Assembly (NCBI GenBank): GCA_016712355.1
Contig: JADJRF010000005.1
Location: forward strand, 434,001-498,000
DNA: 64,000 nt
Direction: 5' to 3'
Source: Vampirovibrionales bacterium
GTDB lineage: Bacteria; Cyanobacteriota; Vampirovibrionia; Vampirovibrionales; Vampirovibrionaceae
Shown here: in pieces, positions 1-7,400 of the stretch
How the letters are laid out: each line of letters starts with the position of its first letter
Position numbering within the stretch: position 1 is the first letter of the stretch
The notes under the pieces: generated by a model
Told to the model about the DNA's origin: nothing
The model's database searches: none
Seen by the model: the letters and a program-made list of their open reading frames with translations, nothing else
Program-made: the position numbers and the translations under genes

Positions 1-239
1 TTCACCAGCGCTGCGGGGGCTTGCCCCGAGGGCTGCTGTGATTGGGAAGTCAGCTCTGGCCGCCAGATTTGCAGCGTGTCGGCAGGCGAATAGGCGGTAA
101 GCGTGGCGCTCGACAGGGCGCGCTCCAGCTCTTGCCTCAAAACTGCGTAAATTACCTGCTTAACCCATAACGGCAGTTGTTCCAACTGCTGAGTCAGCTT
201 TTCAAAAGGCGTCAAAGAGGCGGCGCTCATTCTTTTCAT
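1..239 (-). CDS. Unknown protein, partial (3' end outside window)
   Basis: An open minus-strand frame runs off the left edge. Two in-frame ATGs, at 239 and 230, begin the protein (M-K-R-M-S-A-A-S...). The visible 79 residues hold an amphipathic helical segment with the run L-P-L-W-V-K-Q-V-I-Y, followed by a polar Gln/Ser-rich part. There is no signal peptide. I do not recognise the family. It is divergent from the Mini-RNase III gene, so the gap between them should hold promoters for both. Confidence 0.55.
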   Translation of the reverse strand, partial: MKRMSAASLTPFEKLTQQLEQLPLWVKQVIYAVLRQELERALSSATLTAYSPADTLQIWRPELTSQSQQPSGQAPAALV

Positions 240-362
240 CCGATTTACGTCGTATGATGGCGCCCGCAGGGGGACGCGCTTCCATTCCACAGCGTAGCCT
301 ATCGACGCCTGCGCGATGACCTCTGAATAGAGGGTTTGCTGACTTCTTTCGATGGCCCGCTC

Positions 363-803
363 ATGACCGAACACCACCCGCTCTCCACCCCCGAACCCGC
401 TGACCCGCGGCTCGAATCGTCTCCCCGCCTGATGGCCTATCTGGGAGACGCGGTCTACGAATTGAGGATTCGACAATGGCTCCTGGAGACATTATTTCCA
501 GACAATGCCCTCTTATCAGATGACCTGCATCGCCGCACGACACGCCTGGCCCGGTGCGAATTCCAGGCCCGCGCCCTGGAATCGATCATGCCCCACCTTG
601 ATGACGCCGAGCTAGCATTTGCGCGACGCGCTCGCAACCTGAGCATTCCGGTGGGACGTCGCTCGCAGCAAGCCAGCTATCGACAAGCAACCGCCTTTGA
701 AGCCCTCATTGGACACTGGAGCCGCACGAACCCGACGCGGATGGAGGCCATCTGGGAACGCCTCAAGCCCTTATTGGCGCAAGAACAGCAAGACCCCGCG
801 TGA
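363..803 (+). CDS. mrnC: Mini-ribonuclease III (23S rRNA maturation)
   Basis: This is a stand-alone RNase III catalytic domain without a dsRNA-binding domain, as in MrnC/Mini-III, which trims the ends of 23S rRNA precursor. The signature A-Y-L-G-D-A-V-Y-E carries the catalytic Asp. A second conserved block, R-A-R-N followed by S-Y-R-Q-A-T-A-F-E-A-L-I-G, carries the second acidic pair. The length of about 146 residues fits the family. The start is uncertain: ATG 363 has no clear Shine-Dalgarno, while an in-frame TTG at 336 follows AGAGGG by only one base. The family does not require the extra nine residues. Confidence 0.88.
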   Translation: MTEHHPLSTPEPADPRLESSPRLMAYLGDAVYELRIRQWLLETLFPDNALLSDDLHRRTTRLARCEFQARALESIMPHLDDAELAFARRARNLSIPVGRRSQQASYRQATAFEALIGHWSRTNPTRMEAIWERLKPLLAQEQQDPA

Positions 804-823
804 CGCTGAGGCGCTCTTAATGC

Positions 824-829
824 TACAGT
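824..829 (+). promoter_or_regulatory. Putative -10 box TACAGT for the class II aldolase gene
   Basis: TACAGT lies 17 bp downstream of TGACGC (801-806), a -35-like hexamer, and 27 bp ahead of the ATG at 857. A GAGGAAGG Shine-Dalgarno sits in between. The spacing is canonical but the -35 is weak. Confidence 0.4.
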
Positions 830-856
830 AAGCGCGAGGAAGGATTTTTCACCCGA

Positions 857-1477
857 ATGACGGAGCCGTCGTTTTTTTCGCTCCCTGAGGCGTGTCGCAG
901 GCTGTATGCCCAAGGCTTGGTGCATGGCTGCGCGGGCAACGTGAGCGAACGAAGCGGCTCAGACATGCGGATTACCGCCAGCGGGGCCAGCTTTGAATCG
1001 CTACAGGAAAGCGATGTGACCGTGGTCTCACTGACTGCGCCTGAACAAGGCCAAGTCGCCACGCCGCGCCCTTCCTCTGAGTGGCGAGTCCATCGGGCGA
1101 TATATCTGGCAAACCCTCGTATCTCCGCGATCGTCCATGCGCATCCCACGTACGCCACTGCCTTCTCAGTGGCGGGAGAATCGATGGAGACGCCCTTTCT
1201 GAGTGAGATGATCGCCCTCTTAGGGCCGATTCCCCTTCTGCCTTTTGAGCCGCCCGGCTCTCAAGCCTTGGCGGATGCGCTGGGGCATTGCCTACAGGAT
1301 CATCACGGCGCTTTACTGGCGAATCATGGGGTGTTTTCCGTAGGGACATCCTTACAAGAGGCCTTTATGCGGATGACGCTCATTGAGGCGCAGGCCAAAA
1401 CACTGATTTACGCCCGTCAACTTGGCGCCCCCCGCCCCTTGACGCCGGATCAGCTTGCCCAGATGGCGCCCTGCTAA
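857..1477 (+). CDS. Class II aldolase/adducin family protein (sugar-phosphate aldolase-like)
   Basis: This 206-residue cytoplasmic enzyme belongs to the zinc-dependent class II aldolase/adducin fold (fuculose-phosphate and ribulose-phosphate aldolases and epimerases, MtnB). Visible family landmarks are the early glycine-rich G-N-V-S-E turn, the acidic residue in S-S-E-W-R, the metal-binding H-A-H-P pair, and the later N-H-G with a third histidine. The substrate cannot be told from sequence. MtnB (methylthioribulose-1-phosphate dehydratase) is an alternative, but no salvage genes are adjacent. The start has a good Shine-Dalgarno (GAGGAAGG). Confidence 0.8.
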   Translation: MTEPSFFSLPEACRRLYAQGLVHGCAGNVSERSGSDMRITASGASFESLQESDVTVVSLTAPEQGQVATPRPSSEWRVHRAIYLANPRISAIVHAHPTYATAFSVAGESMETPFLSEMIALLGPIPLLPFEPPGSQALADALGHCLQDHHGALLANHGVFSVGTSLQEAFMRMTLIEAQAKTLIYARQLGAPRPLTPDQLAQMAPC

Positions 1478-1523
1478 TCTCTCACGTCGCAAATGCGCTG
1501 GGCAACAAGGCCGTGAATCGTGG

Positions 1524-1529
1524 TATAGT
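1524..1529 (+). promoter_or_regulatory. Putative -10 box TATAGT upstream of the repeat-protein operon
   Basis: TATAGT lies in the 129 bp gap ahead of the coiled-coil/TPR gene, with about 75 bp of leader. I find no convincing -35 at 17 bp. The same hexamer precedes the tRNA-Ala gene. Confidence 0.35.
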
Positions 1530-1606
1530 GATTTTCAGTCTGAGCGTCAAGGCCTTCAAACACCTGCGCGCAAGACATTAGGCTTACAGCCTTATCTAGT
1601 TGGTGA

Positions 1607-4600
1607 ATGGGCGTTTTCGGCATGGCGCCAAACGAGAGAGCTTTGTTTTTTATCGGGCATAAGCGGCTGGGGGCGCGTATTTTACAAGCGTCTCAGGTCT
1701 GTTCCTTCGCCCTTGCGCTGGCAGCGTCCGTCAGTCTCGGGGGCGTCATGCCTTTGGCCAACGCTCAGGCCCCACCCCAACCCCTTGCGTCCTCAGAGAC
1801 GGTTGCGCCATCTAGCGAGGAATTGATCCGCCAGCTCCAGGCGATTAGTTACCGCTATCAACAATTGCAGGGGCAGCTTGCCCAAGCCCGCGAAAGCGCT
1901 CGTCAGGCCAACGTTGAGGCATTGACGGGTCGGATTAACGAACTGACGCTCTCTGTACAGCGGCTGCAGGCTGAGAATCAGACCTTGCGGGCTCAAGCCA
2001 AGCCGGTGGCGGCTCCTGCGTCTTCATTCGACGCGGAAGAGATGAAAAAAACCTTGGCCGTACTCGATCGCCGACTGACGGACGCCCAACAAGAGCGCGA
2101 CGCACTGAAATCACAGCTCGGCGCTGCGCAAGCCGCACGCTCGACTCAAGGCGAGAAGCTCTCGCAGCAAACACAAGCCCTGCAAAGCCAGATCGCCGCG
2201 CTTAACGCCGAGCGCAACACGCTGAAATCACAGCTCGACGCTGCGCAAGCCGCACGCTCGACTCAAGGCGAGAAGCTCTCGCAGCAAACACAAGCCCTGC
2301 AAAGCCAGATCACCGCGCTTAACGCCGAGCGAGACACGCTGAAATCACAGCTCGACGCTGCGCAGGCCGCACGCTCGACTCAAGGCGAGAAGCTCTCGCA
2401 GCAAACACAAGCCCTGCAAAGCCAGATCGCCGCGCTTAACGCCGAGCGAGACGCACTGAAATCACAGCTCGACGCTGCGCAGGCCGCACGCTCGACTCAA
2501 GGCGAGAGACTCTCGCAGCAAACACAAGCCCTGCAAAGCCAGATCGCCGCGCTTAACGCCGAGCGCAACACGCTGAAATCACAGCTCGACGCTGCGCAAG
2601 CCGCACGCTCGACTCAAGGCGAGAAGCTCTCGCAGCAAACACAAGCCCTGCAAAGCCAGATCACCGCGCTTAACGCCGAGCGAGACACGCTGAAATCACA
2701 GCTCGACGCTGCGCAGGCCGCACGCTCGACTCAAGGCGAGAAGCTCTCGCAGCAAACACAAGCCCTGCAAAGCCAGATCGCCGCGCTTAACGCCGAGCGC
2801 AACACGCTGAAATCACAGCTCGACGCTGCGCAAGCCGCACGCTCGACTCAAGGCGAGAGACTCTCGCAACAAACACAAGCCCTGCAAAGCCAGATCGCCG
2901 CGCTTAACGCCGAGCGCAACACGCTGAAATCACAGCTCGACGCTGCGCAAGCCGCACGCTCGACTCAAGGCGAGAAGCTCTCGCAGCAAACACAAGCCCT
3001 GCAAAGCCAGATCACCGCGCTTAACGCCGAGCGAGACACGCTGAAATCACAGCTCGACGCTGCGCAGGCCGCACGCTCGACTCAAGGCGAGAAGCTCTCG
3101 CAGCAAACACAAGCCCTGCAAAGCCAGATCGCCGCGCTTAACGCCGAGCGCAACACGCTGAAATCACAGCTCGACGCTGCGCAAGCCGCACGCTCGACTC
3201 AAGGCGAGAGACTCTCGCAACAAACACAAGCCCTGCAAAGCCAGATCGCCGCGCTTAACGCCGAGCGAGACGCACTGAAATCACAGCTCGACGCTGCGCA
3301 AGCCGCACGCTCGACTCAAGGCGAGAGACTCTCGCAGCAAACACAAGCCCTGCAAAGCCAGATCGCCGCGCTTAACGCCGAGCGAGACGCACTGAAATCA
3401 CAGCTCGACGCTGCGCAGGTACACACCACCCAGCAGCAAAGCGCGATCCAGAGACTTGAATCTCAATTGGCGAATACAGCCGCCAAGTCCTCCAAAAGGG
3501 ACCTCACTACGGCCTCTCAGCAGCAACTAACCACCCTTCGCGAGCAGACGCAAGCCGCCCAAGCAGAAAGTCAGGTTTTAAAGCAGGCCATTAGCTCCTT
3601 ACAAGCCCAACTCAAAGCCGCCAACGCCCAGACGCCGCCGCCAGCTGAATCCTCTGAAGCCTATCAGTCCCTGAAAGCTTCTGCGGACCGCACGATCGCG
3701 GATCTACAAGCCCAACTGAAAGCCGCCAACGCACAAACCCCGCCCCCGGTTGAATCCTCTGAAGCCTATCAATCCCTGAAAGCTTCTGCGGAAAATACGA
3801 TCGCGGATTTACAAGCGCAACTCAAAGCCGCCAACGCACAAACCCCGCCCCCGGTTGAATCCTCTGAAGCCTATCAGTCCCTGAAAGCTTCTGCGGACCG
3901 TACGATCGCGGATTTACAAGCGCAACTCAAAGCCGCCAACGCACAAACCCCGCCCCCGGTTGAATCCTCTGAAGCCTATCAATCCCTGAAAGCCTCTGCG
4001 GACCGCGCGATCGCGGATCTACAAGCCCAACTCAAAGCCGCTAACGCCCAGACGCCGCCCCCGGTTGAATCCTCTGAAGCCTATCAGTCCCTGAAAGCTT
4101 CTGCGGACCGCACGATCGCGGATCTACAAGCCCAACTCAAGGCCGCCAACGCCCAGACGCCGCCCCCGGTTGAGTCCTCTGAAGCCTATCAATCCCTGAA
4201 AGCTTCTGCGGACCGCACGATCGCGGATCTACAAGCCCAACTCAAAGCCGCTAACGCCCAGACGCCCCCCCCGGTTGAAACATCCGAAGCCTATCAGTCC
4301 CTGAAAGCCTTTGCGGACCGCACGATCGCGGATCTACAAGCCCAACTCAAAGCCGCTAACGCCCAGACGCCCCCCCCGGTTGAATCCTCTGAAGCCTATC
4401 AGTCCCTGAAAGCTTCTGCGGAAAACACGATCGCGGATTTACAAGCGCAACTGAAGGCCGCCAACGCCCAGACGCCCCCCCCGGTTGAAACATCCGAAGC
4501 CTATCAGTCCCTGAAAGCTTCTGCGGAAAACACGATCGCGGATTTACAAGCGCAACTCAAAGCCGCCAATGCCCAGACGCCGCCCCCGGCTGAATCCTCT

Positions 4601-5764
4601 GAAGCCTATCAGTCCCTGAAAGCTTCTGCGGACCGCATGATCGCGGATTTACAAGCGCAACTCAAAGCCGCCAACGCACAAACGCCGCCGCCGGTTGAAA
4701 CATCCGAAGCCTATCAGTCCCTGAAAGCTTCTGCGGAAAACACGATCGCGGATTTACAAGCGCAACTCAAAGCCGCCAATGCCCAGACGCCGACGCCGGT
4801 TGAATCCTCTGAAGCCTATCAATCCCTGAAAGCTTCTGCGGCAGAACGAGAGGCGCAACTCGCCAGCGATTTAACCGCTTTAAAAGCAGAATTAACCAGC
4901 GCACAACAGGCCCTTTCGCAAGCGCAACAAACGCAGACGCCTTCTCCGGCAGCAACAGAACAACTCGCATCGCTGACGCGACAGTTAACGCAGGTTCAGC
5001 AGGAAAAAACAGCGCTTGAAGCCTCGCTCAAGTCACTGCGGCTTTCGATGGCCGCCAAACCCGGGACCTCGACTCCTGCGCCTGCAATCGCGGCCGCTTC
5101 CAGTCCTGGCTCGCCCCGCGCAGAGTCGCTCTATCAACAAGGGCTCTCAAAAGAGAAAGCCGGACAGATCGTGGACGCGACCGTGCTGTATCGTGAGGCC
5201 TTCGCGCTGGAGAAGAATAACGCGCGCTACGTCAGCGCATACGCCAACGGCTTATTGGCCGCCGGCAACGCGATGGAAGCCACTCGACTACTGGAAACCT
5301 TCGTCAGCGCTAATCCGTATGAGCTGGAAGCTTATAATCTTCTAGGCAAAACGTATTTGATGGCGAACAAACTCCAAGAAGCTGAACAGGCCTTCTCGCT
5401 GGCCATTCCCGTCAGCGTGCTGAACAATTATGCCACCACGCTTAAAAAGCTCGGACGTCTGGAGCAGGCCGAACGCGTTTATATGCTCGCCTTGGCGCTC
5501 AACCCCAATGACACGGACTTGTTGTTTAATTTGGGGAATTTATATAACGCCACCAATAATCTTCCGAAGGCGCAGGTTTCTTATGAGCAGGCGCTGACGC
5601 TCAAACCAGACTTCGCAGCGGCGCATTATAATCTGGGCTTGCTCTATTCGCGAATGGGCGATAAAGAAAAAGCCATTACGCACTTGGAGCAGTATCTGGG
5701 CTTGTCGCCCACGGCGCAAAACGCGGACGTGGTGCGCAAATATATCGTCAAGCTGAGAAGCTAG
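1607..5764 (+). CDS. Giant repetitive coiled-coil envelope protein with C-terminal TPR domain
   Basis: This is a 1385-residue protein. A basic N-terminus and hydrophobic stretch end in P-L-A-N-A-Q-A, which looks like a Sec signal peptide. Residues 75-165 are coiled coil. Residues 167-595 are eleven near-identical 39-residue units. Residues 666-1085 are twelve 35-residue units (exactly five heptads each), with a T-P-P-P-x-E insert in most units. About 1170-1385 is a TPR domain (several A-x-x-L-G-x-L-Y/A-L-x-P motifs). Signal peptide, coiled coil, then TPR is the layout of CpoB/YbgF, here hugely lengthened; that parallel is inference. It is probably a periplasmic or surface tether. Two bases separate its stop from the next TPR gene, so they are one operon. 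ATG 1622 is an alternative start. Array length may be mis-assembled. Confidence 0.85.
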   Translation: MGVFGMAPNERALFFIGHKRLGARILQASQVCSFALALAASVSLGGVMPLANAQAPPQPLASSETVAPSSEELIRQLQAISYRYQQLQGQLAQARESARQANVEALTGRINELTLSVQRLQAENQTLRAQAKPVAAPASSFDAEEMKKTLAVLDRRLTDAQQERDALKSQLGAAQAARSTQGEKLSQQTQALQSQIAALNAERNTLKSQLDAAQAARSTQGEKLSQQTQALQSQITALNAERDTLKSQLDAAQAARSTQGEKLSQQTQALQSQIAALNAERDALKSQLDAAQAARSTQGERLSQQTQALQSQIAALNAERNTLKSQLDAAQAARSTQGEKLSQQTQALQSQITALNAERDTLKSQLDAAQAARSTQGEKLSQQTQALQSQIAALNAERNTLKSQLDAAQAARSTQGERLSQQTQALQSQIAALNAERNTLKSQLDAAQAARSTQGEKLSQQTQALQSQITALNAERDTLKSQLDAAQAARSTQGEKLSQQTQALQSQIAALNAERNTLKSQLDAAQAARSTQGERLSQQTQALQSQIAALNAERDALKSQLDAAQAARSTQGERLSQQTQALQSQIAALNAERDALKSQLDAAQVHTTQQQSAIQRLESQLANTAAKSSKRDLTTASQQQLTTLREQTQAAQAESQVLKQAISSLQAQLKAANAQTPPPAESSEAYQSLKASADRTIADLQAQLKAANAQTPPPVESSEAYQSLKASAENTIADLQAQLKAANAQTPPPVESSEAYQSLKASADRTIADLQAQLKAANAQTPPPVESSEAYQSLKASADRAIADLQAQLKAANAQTPPPVESSEAYQSLKASADRTIADLQAQLKAANAQTPPPVESSEAYQSLKASADRTIADLQAQLKAANAQTPPPVETSEAYQSLKAFADRTIADLQAQLKAANAQTPPPVESSEAYQSLKASAENTIADLQAQLKAANAQTPPPVETSEAYQSLKASAENTIADLQAQLKAANAQTPPPAESSEAYQSLKASADRMIADLQAQLKAANAQTPPPVETSEAYQSLKASAENTIADLQAQLKAANAQTPTPVESSEAYQSLKASAAEREAQLASDLTALKAELTSAQQALSQAQQTQTPSPAATEQLASLTRQLTQVQQEKTALEASLKSLRLSMAAKPGTSTPAPAIAAASSPGSPRAESLYQQGLSKEKAGQIVDATVLYREAFALEKNNARYVSAYANGLLAAGNAMEATRLLETFVSANPYELEAYNLLGKTYLMANKLQEAEQAFSLAIPVSVLNNYATTLKKLGRLEQAERVYMLALALNPNDTDLLFNLGNLYNATNNLPKAQVSYEQALTLKPDFAAAHYNLGLLYSRMGDKEKAITHLEQYLGLSPTAQNADVVRKYIVKLRS
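2105..3391 (+). repeat. Tandem array 1: eleven 117-bp units (39 aa)
   Basis: The 10-mer CTGAAATCAC recurs at exactly 117-bp steps (2105, 2222, 2339 ... 3275), and a truncated twelfth unit starts at 3392. Units are almost identical at the DNA level. They differ at a few positions only: GEK/GER, QIA/QIT, ERNT/ERDT/ERDA and CAA/CAG. The variants recur every third unit, giving a 351-bp higher-order repeat. Confidence 0.97.
3602..4841 (+). repeat. Tandem array 2: twelve 105-bp units (35 aa)
   Basis: The motif for Q-A-Q-L-K-A-A-N-A-Q-T recurs at 105-bp steps from 3602 to 4757. The last unit degenerates after about 4841. Units vary more than in array 1, including silent changes (GCCCAG/GCACAA, TCC/ACA, GATCTA/GATTTA), which suggests an older expansion. 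Three units contain a C8 homopolymer (4265-4272, 4370-4377, 4475-4482). Confidence 0.97.
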
Positions 5765-5765
5765 G

Positions 5766-7400
5766 GTGATGCGTGCTCTCTTAAGGCGCGCGCGCGGAAG
5801 CGAGGGACGAGCCACGGCAACCACCGCCGTGTGGGTTACAGCGCTGGGATTTTGGGCGCTCTCAACCAGCGCTTATGCCGACGCGCCCGCCCGGATTGTG
5901 GATATATTGGCCAACAGCGCCACGCAACGCCTGGAACTAACCGTTGAAGACGGCGCCTTTGATCCTGTCCTATCACTGGATCGTTTGCCCGATCGGCGCT
6001 TTCGACTGGTGCTGGAAGGCGACGACGCTCGCTTTGATCCTGCGCTACGCGAGCGGTTTGACGCCATTCGCGCCGCTATTATCAAGACGTTCGCTGACGT
6101 GGAGCGCGTCACGCTGGAAGAATCGCTGCCGGGGCCCGGCCCACAAGGCCGCCCGCACGTACGTATTGCGCTGGAAACGCGCTTGGCGCGAATGCCGCAA
6201 ATCCGCGTCAATGCAGGGCGGACGATTTCTATCGGAGTCGATACCGCCGCCCCGCAGGCGCAAAACACTCAGAGCGTTCCTGGCGCGTCTGATCAGCCCG
6301 CACCCGCCGCCGCATCTTCAACTTCTGCCGCGCCCGCTTGGCACTCTCCCCTATTCTCGCTGGACGGTTATTTCGCCTCCAACGCAACTGGGGGTGCGCC
6401 TGACCCATTGAAAGCCGTTTGGCGACAGCGCGCAAAAGGCGAGACCGTCGCGGCGCTGGAGGCCATTCAGGCCTTTCGAAGGCAGAATCCGCGCGATCCT
6501 GTTGCTGCCCTGCTTTACGCCGAATTACAACTGGACGCCGGGCAGCGTGAAGACGCCGTGGCCGCCCTTCAAACGCTGATCACGCAATCGCCTGCATTTT
6601 ACGCAGCCTGGGAGACGCTCATCCGAGAAACCCTCTCCACAGGCGGAGCCCCCTCGCGCGCGCAAGCCGACGCGCTCTTAAAGCAAGCGTTGGAATATTG
6701 GCCCGATCAAGCCGAACTCGTTTATCTGGATGGCCTGCGTTGCGAACTCGGCGGCGAAATGCAGGCGGCGGCCAACGCCTTTGAGCGAGCCCAGACGCTA
6801 GCGCCCGGGCATGACCGCGCCGCGTATCGTCTCGCCGTGTGTCTGCTGAAGCTGAACCGGACGCCTCAGGCGATTATCGCGTTGACGCGCACGCTGCGAC
6901 TGAACCCGGAGAATCTCGCCGCACAAAAGGCGCTGGCCTATGCGTATCAAATCTCGGGTCGCGCTCAGGACGCGCTCGCTCTGGATCGTCAGGCCCTCAA
7001 GCCGGACGCGCTCATTAATTACGCTGGCTTGTCACTTCTTGAGGCAGAAGGCGCATCGCCCGAAGTCAGGCAAAGCGCGTTGGCCAAAACAGCGCTGTTG
7101 TACCGAGCGGCCGACGTCCTGATTCCAGTCGGCGACGACATGCGCCGCTATCTGGCGCAATCGTGCGCAGATGCGGGCTTCAAGCAAGAGGCCATCAGGC
7201 TCTATGGCGTCTATCTACAAGAAGCGCGCGCGCGCCTGACGCAGAAAGACTTGTCTTCGGACGAGCAAGCGCGTCTCACTCAGGCAATTCAAGACGCGCA
7301 AGACGCAATCGCGCAACTGGCGCCGACGCTCAGCGCGCCCGAGACAGCAAAAGACGCTGAGGTTTCGCCGCCCGCCTCACCGTCTCCCGCCTCGCCCTAG
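5766..7400 (+). CDS. Secreted TPR protein with AMIN-like N-terminal domain
   Basis: This 544-residue protein starts at GTG 5766 or ATG 5769, directly after the preceding stop, so it is co-transcribed with the coiled-coil/TPR gene. A signal peptide ends near S-T-S-A-Y-A-D-A. Residues 40-160 are beta-rich with the pattern R-I-V-D-I...L-E-L-T-V-E-D-G...R-F-R-L-V-L and resemble AMIN domains, which bind peptidoglycan or secretin assemblies; this call is tentative. A Pro/Ala/Ser linker leads to TPR repeats (about 210-500) and a Pro/Ser-rich tail. It is likely an envelope scaffold working with its neighbour. Its stop overlaps the stop of the convergent hydrolase gene by 4 bp (CTAG). Confidence 0.8.
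   Translation: MMRALLRRARGSEGRATATTAVWVTALGFWALSTSAYADAPARIVDILANSATQRLELTVEDGAFDPVLSLDRLPDRRFRLVLEGDDARFDPALRERFDAIRAAIIKTFADVERVTLEESLPGPGPQGRPHVRIALETRLARMPQIRVNAGRTISIGVDTAAPQAQNTQSVPGASDQPAPAAASSTSAAPAWHSPLFSLDGYFASNATGGAPDPLKAVWRQRAKGETVAALEAIQAFRRQNPRDPVAALLYAELQLDAGQREDAVAALQTLITQSPAFYAAWETLIRETLSTGGAPSRAQADALLKQALEYWPDQAELVYLDGLRCELGGEMQAAANAFERAQTLAPGHDRAAYRLAVCLLKLNRTPQAIIALTRTLRLNPENLAAQKALAYAYQISGRAQDALALDRQALKPDALINYAGLSLLEAEGASPEVRQSALAKTALLYRAADVLIPVGDDMRRYLAQSCADAGFKQEAIRLYGVYLQEARARLTQKDLSSDEQARLTQAIQDAQDAIAQLAPTLSAPETAKDAEVSPPASPSPASP

Noticed and set aside
2105..4841. CRISPR-like array
   Set aside because: Units are contiguous and in frame with no unique spacers; it is a coding tandem repeat.
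7397..7400. Four-base CTAG overlap of convergent stops (also CTAA at 62628-62631)
   Set aside because: Compact genomes often share stop bases this way; no regulatory meaning can be shown.
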